From Zobellia nedashkovskayae (GTDB lineage: Bacteria; Bacteroidota; Bacteroidia; Flavobacteriales; Flavobacteriaceae): DNA of 64,000 nt. Shown one piece after another: positions 1 to 8,633 of the stretch (its first letter is position 1; the number at the start of each line of letters is the position of its first letter). The translations under genes and the position numbers were made by a program. Under the pieces are notes generated by a model. It saw only the letters and a list, made by a program, of their open reading frames with translations, searched no databases and was not told where the DNA came from. The DNA lies in the NCBI RefSeq assembly GCF_015330125.1, contig NZ_JADDXR010000002.1, positions 2,554,685 through 2,618,684 of the forward strand. Reading direction: 5' to 3'.

Positions 1-188
1 GAGGTCAAGCTTCAAATATTGAAATTCAGGCCAAAGAAATTATTAAGACCAAAGAATTGAGTGCTCGTATTTTAGCGGACAATTGTGGGCAAGATTATGA
101 AAAGGTATTGAAAGATTTTGATAGGGATTATTGGATGAATGCTGAAGAATCGATTGCTTATGGCATCGTAGACGGTATTTTGGAATAG
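1..188 (+). CDS. clpP: ATP-dependent Clp protease proteolytic subunit, C-terminal end (partial)
   Basis: This is the last 61 codons of a gene that begins before the window; the open frame runs from base 3 to a TAG at 186-188. The translation contains the ClpP C-terminal pattern IEIQAKEI, then GQDYEKV, then DRDYWMNAEES and YGIVDGIL. In ClpP this part carries the catalytic Asp region and the helix that contacts the opposite ring. ClpP is the serine peptidase barrel that degrades proteins fed by ClpX or ClpA. The catalytic Ser and His lie outside the window, so activity and paralogue type cannot be judged. A hairpin terminator follows directly. Confidence 0.85.
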   Translation, partial: GQASNIEIQAKEIIKTKELSARILADNCGQDYEKVLKDFDRDYWMNAEESIAYGIVDGILE

Positions 189-210
189 TAACTACAGCTT
201 AAGAAAATCA

Positions 211-253
211 AAAAGTCCTTCGTAATATAGAAATTATGAAGGACTTTTTTTTT
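211..253 (+). terminator. Rho-independent terminator after clpP
   Basis: The arms AAAGTCCTTC and GAAGGACTTT form a 10-bp stem around an AT-rich loop and are followed by a run of T. It lies 23 bp after the clpP stop codon and would end the clpP transcript. Confidence 0.85.
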
Positions 254-522
254 GGATATATATAGACGCTCTCGCGGAATTTTCATAATATTTACGTGCC
301 AACAAAGTCCTGAGGATGTCCGTCTTTTGTTAAAAAAATAATAAACTCGTAGCCAGAAACATCATGGTTTTAGACTTAATTTAAATATTGATCACTCTGG
401 TCTACGCCATGCACTTGCATAACAAACTAAGTTGTTTCTGTGGTCTATTACCCTGTATGTAGAGACTGTGATAGAATTTAGTACATTTACTATTTACGTT
501 TTTCTCATCATTTGAAATTATT
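254..522. other. Intergenic stretch between the clpP terminator and kmo, no feature seen
   Basis: With the terminator this makes a 334-base gap. No open frame of credible composition, no tRNA-like fold and no exact TAnnTTTG promoter element was found. The kmo promoter is presumably somewhere in 400-520 but I cannot place it. Confidence 0.5.
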
Positions 523-1863
523 ATGAAACAAATCTCCAAGAATATAGCCATAATAGGTTCGGGTCTTGTCGGGTCTTTATTGGCAATTTATCTCAAAAAA
601 ATGGGTCATACCATTACCGTTTTTGATAGAAGACCGGATATTAGAAATATAAAATTTTCTGGACGTTCTATAAACTTGGCGATGAGCAATAGAGGCTGGC
701 AGTCATTAGCCGAAGTTGGTATAGAAGAAGAAATAAAGAAAATAGCAATTCCTTTAGATAAGCGTGCCATGCACGTAATAGATAAGCCCATTTATTTTCA
801 AAAATACGGAAAAGAAGGTGAGGCCATATGGTCTATCTCTAGGGGTGTGTTGAACAAAAAAATGATTGACTTAGCAGAAGATGCTGGAGTTGAGTTTCGT
901 TTTGATGAAAAAGTATGGAATGTGGACCTGCCCGAAGCTACTTTGTTTACGGGAGACACGGAGAAAGGCGAGTGGAAAGAGTACAATTACGATATTATTT
1001 TTGGTTGTGATGGGGCATTTTCTCGTGTACGCCATAAAATGCAACGTCGTAGCCGTTTTGATTATTCCCAAAACTTTATAGATGTTGGTTATAAAGAACT
1101 TTCTATACCTGCCAATGAAGATGGTACCCATAAGTTAGATAAGAATTCTTTTCATATTTGGCCTCGTGGCAAGTTCATGTTAATTGCCATGCCTAATTTA
1201 GATGGTAGTTTTACGTGTACTTTATTTATGCCTTTTGAAGGCGAAACATCTTTTGATAGTATACAGACCAAGGAACAGGCAAAAGTCTTCTTTAAGACCT
1301 ATTTTCCAAATGTAAGAAAAGAGATAGAGAATCTTACGGAAGATTTCTTTAAGAACCCAACAAGTGCTATGGTAACCATGAAATGTTATCCTTGGACGTA
1401 TTGGGACAAAGTTGCTCTTGTGGGAGATTCTGCCCATGCTATAGTTCCATTCTATGGTCAAGGAATGAACGCTGGCTTTGAAGATATTTTTGTGCTAAAA
1501 CAAAAAATCCAAAAGCATGGCGATAATTGGGAAGCTATTTTTAAAGACTATCAGCAGGATCGAAAGCCCAATGCTGATGCAATAGCAGAACTTAGCTATC
1601 GTAACTTTATAGAAATGAGTAGTAAAACTGCCAATCCAAAGTTTTTATTACAGAAAAAAATTGAAAAACATTTTGCCAATTTGCATCCAGATAAATGGAT
1701 TCCGGCATATTCTAGGGTTACTTTTTCTAATAGACCTTATGCAGAGGCATTGGCTATGGGTGATGCCCAAGAAGAAATTATGCAAGAAGTAATGCAAATA
1801 CCTAACATTGAGGAAAAATGGGACAGTAAAGAAGTAGAACAGAAAATCCTAGACTTGATTTAG
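523..1863 (+). CDS. kmo: Kynurenine 3-monooxygenase
   Basis: A 446-residue FAD-dependent aromatic hydroxylase, close to the usual family length. It oxidises L-kynurenine to 3-hydroxykynurenine with NADPH and O2, a step of tryptophan breakdown that in several Bacteroidetes feeds NAD synthesis. The FAD dinucleotide fold is at residues 10-20 (IGSGLVGSLLA). The second FAD motif, GDSAHAIVPFYGQGMNAG, is at about 301-318, and the early segment FSGRSINLAMSNRGW is characteristic of KMO. The other kynurenine-pathway genes are not in the window. The gene stands alone and its stop overlaps by 4 bp the stop of the convergent DUF4174 gene. The aromatic hydroxylase class is sure; KMO is very likely from overall similarity. 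Confidence 0.92.
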   Translation: MKQISKNIAIIGSGLVGSLLAIYLKKMGHTITVFDRRPDIRNIKFSGRSINLAMSNRGWQSLAEVGIEEEIKKIAIPLDKRAMHVIDKPIYFQKYGKEGEAIWSISRGVLNKKMIDLAEDAGVEFRFDEKVWNVDLPEATLFTGDTEKGEWKEYNYDIIFGCDGAFSRVRHKMQRRSRFDYSQNFIDVGYKELSIPANEDGTHKLDKNSFHIWPRGKFMLIAMPNLDGSFTCTLFMPFEGETSFDSIQTKEQAKVFFKTYFPNVRKEIENLTEDFFKNPTSAMVTMKCYPWTYWDKVALVGDSAHAIVPFYGQGMNAGFEDIFVLKQKIQKHGDNWEAIFKDYQQDRKPNADAIAELSYRNFIEMSSKTANPKFLLQKKIEKHFANLHPDKWIPAYSRVTFSNRPYAEALAMGDAQEEIMQEVMQIPNIEEKWDSKEVEQKILDLI

Positions 1864-2294
1864 TCTTCTCTACTGCGTATTTCTGATAGGCGCATTGGCA
1901 TACCATCTATTTTATCGAATACGGCCTCTGGTGTTAGCGGAAAAGCCTGTGTTAGCTTAATGCCGCCATCTTTCCCTATCAACAAAACACCTTCAAAATC
2001 AGGAGTTAGCTTTAGCTGCTTGTAAACCATTTCTGCATCTAAGTTTGATTTACTACCGTCTTGGTTATTCACCTTTTTGGGATTCATAACAAAAAGAACA
2101 AGGTCGCGGTCAGTGAGTTTCTTTTGCTCTTTTGTAAATGTAGTTAGGTTTGTGCTTAAAGCATCACCGTCAATATCTTGTGCAACAAAGAGTAGAAGGC
2201 GATTTTTCCATTTATAACTATCCAGGTCTTGTCCAAACGTTTGGGTATAAGCCATTAGTGTTATAGTTAATATTGAGAATTTAATGAATTGCAT
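1860..2294 (-). CDS. Exported DUF4174 family protein
   Basis: A protein of about 144 residues that begins with a signal peptide (MQFIKFSILTITLMAYTQTFGQ). An in-frame ATG 24 bases upstream exists, but the later one gives a clean signal peptide, so I chose it. The mature part (KNRLLLFVAQDID..., then GVLLIGKDGGIKL) resembles the thioredoxin-like DUF4174 domain, which lacks a CxxC here, so no redox activity is implied. The C-terminal MRLSEIRSR is a common ending in this family. The function is unknown. The gene lies just after the terminator of the upstream operon, so it needs its own promoter or read-through. Family assignment rests on pattern recognition. Confidence 0.75.
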   Translation of the reverse strand: MQFIKFSILTITLMAYTQTFGQDLDSYKWKNRLLLFVAQDIDGDALSTNLTTFTKEQKKLTDRDLVLFVMNPKKVNNQDGSKSNLDAEMVYKQLKLTPDFEGVLLIGKDGGIKLTQAFPLTPEAVFDKIDGMPMRLSEIRSRED

Positions 2295-2323
2295 AAGTGA
2301 ATTTCCTTCAATACCCAATATAC

Positions 2324-2366
2324 TAAAAAAGCCACCCTCTTAAAAAGAGGATGGCTTTTATTTTTT
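2324..2366 (-). terminator. Rho-independent terminator of the Nif3/zinc-ribbon operon
   Basis: On the minus strand AAAAGCCATCCTC pairs with GAGGGTGGCTTTT across a short loop, and a T run follows. It begins about 15 bp after the stop of the gene at 2381-3160. Confidence 0.85.
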
Positions 2367-2380
2367 AGAAAAATGGGCTA

Positions 2381-3160
2381 CTACATTTTAGTAAACATTT
2401 TACCCATTTTAACTTGCTCTTCTTCTGCTAGTACAGGATCCACTAAGATTCTACCACTATGTTCATCAGTAATGATTTTTTTGCGAGAAGCAATCTCAAC
2501 TTGTACCTGTGGTGGAATAGTAAAGAAAGATCCACCTGAAGCTCCTCTTTCGATTGGAACAACTGCTAAACCGTTTTTCACGTTGTTACGGATACGAGTG
2601 TATGCCTTAACAAGACGCTCTTCAATATCACCTTGATATTTTTCAGATTGTGTTAAAAGTGCTTTTTCTTCTTTTTCGGTTTCAGCCAAAATAGCATCAA
2701 GTTCACTTTTCTTATGCTTCAAATGCGTTTCACGTTCAGATAAACGTTCTTTCGTTTCGGAAACAACTGATTTTTTCTGATCTATTTGTGCCTTGAATTC
2801 TTTGATGTTCTTATCAGCCAATTGAATTTCAAGTTCTTGAAATTCTAATTCTTTACTGATAGAGTTGAATTCTCTACTGTTACGAACATTCTTCTGTTGT
2901 TCAGTATACTTTTTTATAAGTGCTTTAGCCTCATCAATAAGGTTCTTCTTGGCACCAATCTCAAAATTGATAGTCTCAACATCTGTTTTCAACTTATCCA
3001 ATCTAGTTTTAAGACCAAGAACGTCATCTTCTAAATCTTCTACTTCTAAAGGAAGTTCGCCTCGTACGTTACGTATTTCGTCGATTCTTGAATCAATCAA
3101 TTGCAAGTCGTACAATGCCCTTAACTTTTCCTCTACCGTTGCTTCTGATTTTTTTGCCAT
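2381..3160 (-). CDS. Coiled-coil protein of the C4-type zinc-ribbon family, with the cysteines lost
   Basis: 259 residues. Residues about 10-190 form a long helical coiled coil rich in E, K and L, including the conserved NVRNSREFNSISKELEFQE segment. The C-terminal part keeps the family framework GASGGSFFTIPPQ and ITDEHSGRILVDP, but the four zinc-binding cysteines normally seen there (CGGC and CEHCGR in relatives) read S, S, D and S. The protein therefore should not bind zinc through this motif. The family is widespread and of unclear function, with proposed roles in nucleic-acid binding. It is 5 bp downstream of the Nif3-like gene on the same strand, an arrangement common in Bacteroidetes and suggesting one transcript. 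Confidence 0.85.
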   Translation of the reverse strand: MAKKSEATVEEKLRALYDLQLIDSRIDEIRNVRGELPLEVEDLEDDVLGLKTRLDKLKTDVETINFEIGAKKNLIDEAKALIKKYTEQQKNVRNSREFNSISKELEFQELEIQLADKNIKEFKAQIDQKKSVVSETKERLSERETHLKHKKSELDAILAETEKEEKALLTQSEKYQGDIEERLVKAYTRIRNNVKNGLAVVPIERGASGGSFFTIPPQVQVEIASRKKIITDEHSGRILVDPVLAEEEQVKMGKMFTKM

Positions 3161-3165
3161 ATACT

Positions 3166-4260
3166 TTATAAATACTTGATAGGATTGGTTTTACTTTCCG
3201 ATAAACGGATTGCAAAATTAGGGATTTTTTTCGTAAGATAGTCAACTAAAAGGTTTTTTGTAAACTGCTCGCTTTCATAGTGTCCGATATCCGCAATTAT
3301 CATTTTGCCTTCCGCTTTGTAAAATTCATGATATTTAATGTCCGCAGTAATCAAAATATCAGCACCAGAGGCTTTGGCGGCTTCAATAGCAAAAGCACCA
3401 CTGCCACCTAGAACAGCGACTTTTTGAATTTTTTTGTTCAATAATTCCGAATGGCGAATACCTTCAGCTCCCATTTTTTGCTTTACTATTTTTAGAAAAG
3501 TCATATCATCCATTGCGGTTTCAAGTTCGCCCACCATGCCTAAACCAATATTCTGATTGCTGTTTTCTAATGTAATTACTTCGTAAGCCACTTCTTCGTA
3601 GGGATGCGAAGTAAATAGGGCTTTCATTATTTTTGCCTGTTTTGCTTTAGAAAAGGTAATGTTTAATTGAATCTCTTCTTCGTAATGGATTTTTCCTATT
3701 TCACCAATTGTAGGGTTGGCCTTTTCTCCAGCTTTATAACTGCCCTGTCCGTTAGCGTTAAAGCTACAATTGCTGTAATTACCTATATTTCCTGCTCCAG
3801 CATCAAAAAGTGCTTCTCTGAGGGTCTCTGCATCCTTCACAGGGACGTATGTGGTTAGTTTTTTAATGGTTTCTTTCTGTGGTATTAATATTTTAGGATT
3901 TTTTATTCCAAGAACTTCGCAGATTTTAGCATTTACGCCTTCTGGTACGTTATCTAGAGCGGTATGCATGCTATAGATGGCAATGTCATTTTTGATAGCT
4001 TTTATAACTACACGTTCTACGTAGGATTTTCCAGTAAGCTTTTTCAATCCCCCAAAAATAATAGGATGAAAGCTGACAATTAGATTACATTTATTGGCAA
4101 TTGCTTCATCAACAACATTCTCTAAAGTATCTAAAGTTACGAGTATACGCGAAACTTTTGCATTGCCATCACCAACCAATAAACCAACGTTATCAAAGCT
4201 TTCTGCATAGGGTAAAGGAGCTAAATCTTCAATAATATCTGTAACTTCTTTTACGGTCAT
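3166..4260 (-). CDS. Nif3-like dinuclear metal centre protein (NIF3/DUF34 family)
   Basis: 364 residues, the long form of the family, with a central insertion of PII-like fold (about residues 130-235) between two halves of the metal-binding domain. Metal ligands are visible in SFHPIIFGG (about residue 64) and in the C-terminal DIGHYESEQF. The family forms hexameric rings binding two divalent metals. Its biochemical role is not settled; links to GTP cyclohydrolase-like activity and to metal homeostasis have been proposed. It precedes the zinc-ribbon relative on the same strand by 5 bp, and lies 47 bp from the divergent lpxK. Confidence 0.9.
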   Translation of the reverse strand: MTVKEVTDIIEDLAPLPYAESFDNVGLLVGDGNAKVSRILVTLDTLENVVDEAIANKCNLIVSFHPIIFGGLKKLTGKSYVERVVIKAIKNDIAIYSMHTALDNVPEGVNAKICEVLGIKNPKILIPQKETIKKLTTYVPVKDAETLREALFDAGAGNIGNYSNCSFNANGQGSYKAGEKANPTIGEIGKIHYEEEIQLNITFSKAKQAKIMKALFTSHPYEEVAYEVITLENSNQNIGLGMVGELETAMDDMTFLKIVKQKMGAEGIRHSELLNKKIQKVAVLGGSGAFAIEAAKASGADILITADIKYHEFYKAEGKMIIADIGHYESEQFTKNLLVDYLTKKIPNFAIRLSESKTNPIKYL

Positions 4261-4307
4261 TGCTATTTTTATGAGGTCTAAAGATAAAATATTATAATTT
4301 CGCCTTC

Positions 4308-5306
4308 GTGCAACTACTCAGAAAAATATTATTTCCCGTTTCATTGGTTTATGCGTTGGTGGTTTACTTGCGGAATTATTTCTACGATAAAGGAATTTTT
4401 AGTTCTAAAAGTTTTGAAACACCTACTATATGTATAGGAAACTTAAGTGCCGGTGGTACTGGTAAAACTCCTATGGTAGAGCTGTTGGTTGCTTTGTTAA
4501 AGGACAATTATAAAGTGGCCGTGCTGAGTAGGGGGTATCGCAGGAAGTCAAAAGGATTTGTTTTGGCTGATGATAGTGCTACTGTGGGAACTTTGGGTGA
4601 TGAGCCTTTTCAAATATTTTCTAAATTTTCCGATATAAATTTGGCTGTTGATGCAGACAGAAGAAATGGAATAGAAATTTTAGAAAAACGTTCTAAGCCA
4701 GACGTTATCATATTGGATGATGCCTACCAACACCGTAAGGTTATTTGCGGATTTTCAATACTCCTGACTTCTTTTGGTAATCTTTATGTTGATGATTGGT
4801 ATTTGCCAACAGGAAATTTAAGGGATAGTAAAAAGGAGGCTAGTAGGGCAGAGGTTATAGTGGTGACGAAATGCCCTAGTAATTTAAGTGTTGATGCTCG
4901 GAACGCAATAATGGCAAAACTGAAACCAGAACCTCGTCAAAAAGTATTGTTCTCTTACTTGGCCTATGATGATAGTTTAACGGCAGTTGATGATTCTATT
5001 TCGTTAGATGATTTAAAGACCAAAAAAGTTACCTTGGTTACTGGTATAGCCAATCCACAGCCATTAATTGATTATTTGAAGTTTAAAGGATTGAGATTTG
5101 AGCATTTAAAGTTTAAAGACCATCATGATTTCAGTAATTCAGAATTAGATATTCTAAGAGAAAAGAAATGTATTTTGACTACGGAAAAAGATTTTGTTCG
5201 CCTAAAAGATAAGGTGAGTAATCTTTATTTCATTCCCGTAAAGCATCAGTTTTTTGATGATGGGGAGTTGGTCTTAAAAGTAAGATTGCAAGAATTTATG
5301 AAGTAG
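4308..5306 (+). CDS. lpxK: Tetraacyldisaccharide 4'-kinase
   Basis: 332 residues. LpxK phosphorylates the 4' position of the lipid A disaccharide at the inner membrane, the step before Kdo addition. An N-terminal membrane helix (about residues 5-23) is followed by the Walker A motif SAGGTGKTP at 47-55, and by DDAYQHR and TTEKDFVRL, all typical of LpxK. The start codon is GTG: the residues QLLRKILFPVSLVY match the usual LpxK beginning and no ATG is suitable. It is divergent from the Nif3 gene. Its last 11 bases overlap the end of the convergent histidine kinase gene, so no terminator fits between them. Confidence 0.95.
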   Translation: MQLLRKILFPVSLVYALVVYLRNYFYDKGIFSSKSFETPTICIGNLSAGGTGKTPMVELLVALLKDNYKVAVLSRGYRRKSKGFVLADDSATVGTLGDEPFQIFSKFSDINLAVDADRRNGIEILEKRSKPDVIILDDAYQHRKVICGFSILLTSFGNLYVDDWYLPTGNLRDSKKEASRAEVIVVTKCPSNLSVDARNAIMAKLKPEPRQKVLFSYLAYDDSLTAVDDSISLDDLKTKKVTLVTGIANPQPLIDYLKFKGLRFEHLKFKDHHDFSNSELDILREKKCILTTEKDFVRLKDKVSNLYFIPVKHQFFDDGELVLKVRLQEFMK

Positions 5307-7524
5307 TGTTTTTAAGCTCTTTTTTATTGAAAATATTTTCGCCTATTTTTTGATAGAAGACTTCAGGTTTAAACGGTTTTGTAACTACATCATTACAGCC
5401 AGCAGCATAGAAACTTTCTAAACTATCGTCTAAAGAAATAGCGGTAAGAGCTATAATAGGGGTGACAATATCAAACTTTCTAATTTCAATCGTAGCTTCT
5501 TCACCGCCAATACCTGGCATATGAATATCCATTAAAATAGCATCATAGTAGTTTTCACGAGCCATATCTATTGCCTCGCCACCGTCGTTTGCAATGTCGC
5601 TCGTAATCTCCTTTTTGGTAAGCATTTTTTTGGTGATGACTTGGTTTATTTTGTTGTCTTCAACAATTAGAATATTTAAGCCCTCAAATTTAAAATCTTG
5701 AGGAGTTACTTCAAACGGAATATCATCTACAATACTATCCTTGCCCTTCATTGCTAGTTGAAAGAAGAATGTACTTCCAACACCCAATTCGCTCTCTAGT
5801 TCTATTTTACTTTCAAAAAGGCCTAATAAACTTTTAACTATAGTAAGACCAAGACCAGTACCACCGTACTCTCTGTTTATTTGTATTGAACCTTGTTCAA
5901 AACCATCAAAGATGTTCTGTTGTTGCTCTTTTGCAATACCTATACCGTTGTCTTTTACTTCAAAATAAAGCGTGACATCTTCATCATCCTTCTTCATTAA
6001 TTTGGCAGTGACCTTAACTTCGCCACCTTTGGTGAATTTTAAAGCGTTACCTACTAAATTCAGAAAAATCTGAGATAGTTTTAGCGGGTCGCTCATCAGG
6101 TGATAAGGTATTTTCGTATCGTAATCTAAAATGAGTGTGGTATTGTTAGTCTGTGCTCCTTGTTTAAGGGAGTCAATAACTTCCTGAAGTACTTTTTTCA
6201 GGTTGAATTCTACATTAAGAGGTTCCAATTTATCGGCGTCAATTTTATTAATTTGCAGGATGTCGTTTATGAAGTTCAACAAATAATCACCTGAAAATTT
6301 CAAAGCTTTAAGGTGTTCTTTCTGACCCTTGCTTGGGTTCTCCTCTAAGAGTAAATGCGTAAGGCCTGTTACTGCATAGAGTGGTGTTCTTAATTCGTGG
6401 CTAACCGTAGACAAGAAATTTGTCTTAGCTTCCATAGCATTTACAGCAGCATCTCTGGCAGCCTTTAGTTCATTATTTTTAGTCTGAAGTAAATCGTTGG
6501 TTTTTAATTTTATTTGGTTGTTTCTAAATAATGAAACTGCCAAAAGCGTAATGATTATTAATAGGGCAGAAGTCAATATTATGGTAATATCAGACTTGTT
6601 CTTTGATTCGTTCAGTTCTTCAATTTTTTGTTCTTGGCGCTTTATTTCATCGCTCATAAAATCGAACTGAATTTTTTCCGCGGTTTTTGCCTCGGTCTTC
6701 ATTTTTGCAATGTTGAAGAGCGAATCGCGAATTTGTAAAAGGTCTTTGTTGTTAGCTAGCGATTTATCATATTTACCAAGCCTCTCGTAAATCGTGGTGA
6801 GCATTTCATTGGCTTCCCATATTTCTTTGAAAAATTTATTCTTTTTTGCCAATTTCAGGGCGTTTTCGCCGTTTTCCGCACTTTCTACTAATTTTTCGGT
6901 GCTAAGGTTTAGTTGGGCTAAACCTAGATAAGCTCTAGTGGCCAGATAATCACTTTCGTAAATATCCGTATTGATAATAAGCGAGTTGAAATTTTTTGTG
7001 GCACTATCGTATTTTTCTAGTTTTAGATAGATATTACCTTCTGCCAGTAATATATTATTAAAGAAATTACGATCGTTATTGAGCTGTTTAGCTTCATTAA
7101 GCATGAAGATAGCTTGAAAATTTTTCTCGTCATGAAAGAGTAAAATGGCCTCAATATATTTTTGCATAGCGCTACCATAAGGATATTCTATGTCCTTAAG
7201 CAATGCCTTTGCTCTGTCCCAATAAAAGTATGTAGTCTCTTCTTTTTTAAGTTTCAGATAGACAAGAGCAAATTTGTGATAGCAATCTATGAGTGCTTTT
7301 ACATCTTCATTTTTCTCTGCTACTTTTGATGCCTTTTCTAGGGCTTCAAGAGCTAAGTCCGTTTGATCTCTATTACGGAAAGCTCTCGCTTCTTCAAAGT
7401 AGATACGAACATCACTATTTTCTACAATAAGACTATCTTGGGCCTGTGCGTTTTGCACAACCCAAATCAATACGAATATTGATAAGATTCTTTTTAAGCC
7501 GTTATGTAGAAAATCTAGTTTCAA
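5296..7524 (-). CDS. TPR-containing hybrid sensor histidine kinase/response regulator
   Basis: 742 residues. Order: signal peptide (1-28, ending NAQAQ), periplasmic TPR-like helical repeats (about 35-290), one membrane helix (about 314-335), a coiled-coil linker, HisKA with VSHELRTP and phospho-acceptor His376, HATPase with DNGIGI and GGTGLGL, and a C-terminal receiver domain with acceptor Asp666 in LMDIHMPG. There is no output domain, so it presumably relays phosphate to another protein. The start codon is TTG, giving the overlap TTGA with the GAPDH stop; no later Met would keep the signal peptide. Coupling with a glycolytic gene suggests, but does not prove, a link to metabolism. The ligand is unknown. 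Confidence 0.9.
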   Translation of the reverse strand: MKLDFLHNGLKRILSIFVLIWVVQNAQAQDSLIVENSDVRIYFEEARAFRNRDQTDLALEALEKASKVAEKNEDVKALIDCYHKFALVYLKLKKEETTYFYWDRAKALLKDIEYPYGSAMQKYIEAILLFHDEKNFQAIFMLNEAKQLNNDRNFFNNILLAEGNIYLKLEKYDSATKNFNSLIINTDIYESDYLATRAYLGLAQLNLSTEKLVESAENGENALKLAKKNKFFKEIWEANEMLTTIYERLGKYDKSLANNKDLLQIRDSLFNIAKMKTEAKTAEKIQFDFMSDEIKRQEQKIEELNESKNKSDITIILTSALLIIITLLAVSLFRNNQIKLKTNDLLQTKNNELKAARDAAVNAMEAKTNFLSTVSHELRTPLYAVTGLTHLLLEENPSKGQKEHLKALKFSGDYLLNFINDILQINKIDADKLEPLNVEFNLKKVLQEVIDSLKQGAQTNNTTLILDYDTKIPYHLMSDPLKLSQIFLNLVGNALKFTKGGEVKVTAKLMKKDDEDVTLYFEVKDNGIGIAKEQQQNIFDGFEQGSIQINREYGGTGLGLTIVKSLLGLFESKIELESELGVGSTFFFQLAMKGKDSIVDDIPFEVTPQDFKFEGLNILIVEDNKINQVITKKMLTKKEITSDIANDGGEAIDMARENYYDAILMDIHMPGIGGEEATIEIRKFDIVTPIIALTAISLDDSLESFYAAGCNDVVTKPFKPEVFYQKIGENIFNKKELKNTTS

Positions 7525-8531
7525 ACGTATTTATTTCTTTTAAGTACTAAAATAAGGTCTATAAGTCTACTACTATAACCGGTTTCGTTATCGTACCAAC
7601 CAATAATTTTGACCATTTTTCCGATAACCGAAGTCATCATAGAGTCAAACGTACAAGAATAATAACTATTGTTTATGTCTATTGATACTATAGGATCTTC
7701 TGTGTATAAAAGTATGTTTTTGAACTCTTTGCCTGCTTTTTCTCTGAAAACGGTGTTTATTTCTTCTATAGATGTTTCCTTTTTAACATTAAAAGTAATA
7801 TCTGTTAGAGATCCATTTGGCACTGGCACACGAATTCCACACCCACCAATTACGTCTGCTAAGTGAGGGAAAATCTTCGTAAGCGCTTTTGCCGCACCCG
7901 TGGTTGTGGGAACAATAGATTGCGAAGCCGCACGAGCCCTTCTAAGGTCATGATGTGGTTGGTCATGAAGGCTTTGGTCAGAGGTATACGAATGTATTGT
8001 GGTAATGTAAGCTTGTTCTATGCCACACAGATCATCAATTATTTTGATCATTGGTGCCGCATTATTGGTTGTACAAGATGCGTTTGAAATAATATCATCG
8101 TCAGCATTTATAGTAGTTTCATTAATGCCCAACACAATCATCTTAATATCATCATCTGCAGGTGGAGCGGATAAAATCACTTTTTTGGCCCCGTTTGCTA
8201 AATGTGGCTCAAGACTTTCTTTGGTTTTGAACTTCCCTGAACATTCCACCACAATATCTACATCATAATCAGACCATTTAATGTCGTTAGGAGTTTTGTG
8301 GTTGGTTAAGGCGATAGATTTATCGTCTACAAGAATTGTATTCTCTTTATAGCTGACCTGGTGATTAAAAACCCCGTGAATACTGTCATATTTTAATAAA
8401 TGTGATAGTGTTCGGGCATCTGCCAAATCGTTAATGGCAACTACATTTAGATTGGGGTGTTTGTCTAAAAGCCTAAAAAGTGTTCGACCTATTCGGCCAA
8501 ATCCGTTAATGCCTATATTGGTCTTCTTCAT
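7521..8531 (-). CDS. gap: Glyceraldehyde-3-phosphate dehydrogenase
   Basis: 336 residues, full length. It converts glyceraldehyde 3-phosphate, NAD and phosphate to 1,3-bisphosphoglycerate in the cytoplasm. The Rossmann motif GINGFGRIGR is at 7-16, Asp35 after the second strand favours NAD, catalytic Cys153 sits in SNASCTTN, and His180 in TTIHSYTSDQ. The residues after the catalytic Cys (NAAPMI) differ from the commonest CLAP type, as in a second GAPDH paralogue known in flavobacteria, so the role could be gluconeogenic or accessory. The stop codon overlaps the TTG start of the hybrid kinase by 4 bp, so the two are probably cotranscribed. Confidence 0.95.
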   Translation of the reverse strand: MKKTNIGINGFGRIGRTLFRLLDKHPNLNVVAINDLADARTLSHLLKYDSIHGVFNHQVSYKENTILVDDKSIALTNHKTPNDIKWSDYDVDIVVECSGKFKTKESLEPHLANGAKKVILSAPPADDDIKMIVLGINETTINADDDIISNASCTTNNAAPMIKIIDDLCGIEQAYITTIHSYTSDQSLHDQPHHDLRRARAASQSIVPTTTGAAKALTKIFPHLADVIGGCGIRVPVPNGSLTDITFNVKKETSIEEINTVFREKAGKEFKNILLYTEDPIVSIDINNSYYSCTFDSMMTSVIGKMVKIIGWYDNETGYSSRLIDLILVLKRNKYV

Positions 8532-8633
8532 AAAACAGGTGATGGCTAAAGAATAAAATATCTAAAGCTATTTTTCATTTGACAGTGAAATTGTTATTAT
8601 ACGGATTATCAATCCTCAGTGTAAAAAAAGCAA

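Noticed and set aside
254..522. Possible gene remnant or small RNA upstream of kmo
   Set aside because: Only short and imperfect inverted repeats; no frame or fold strong enough to support a call.
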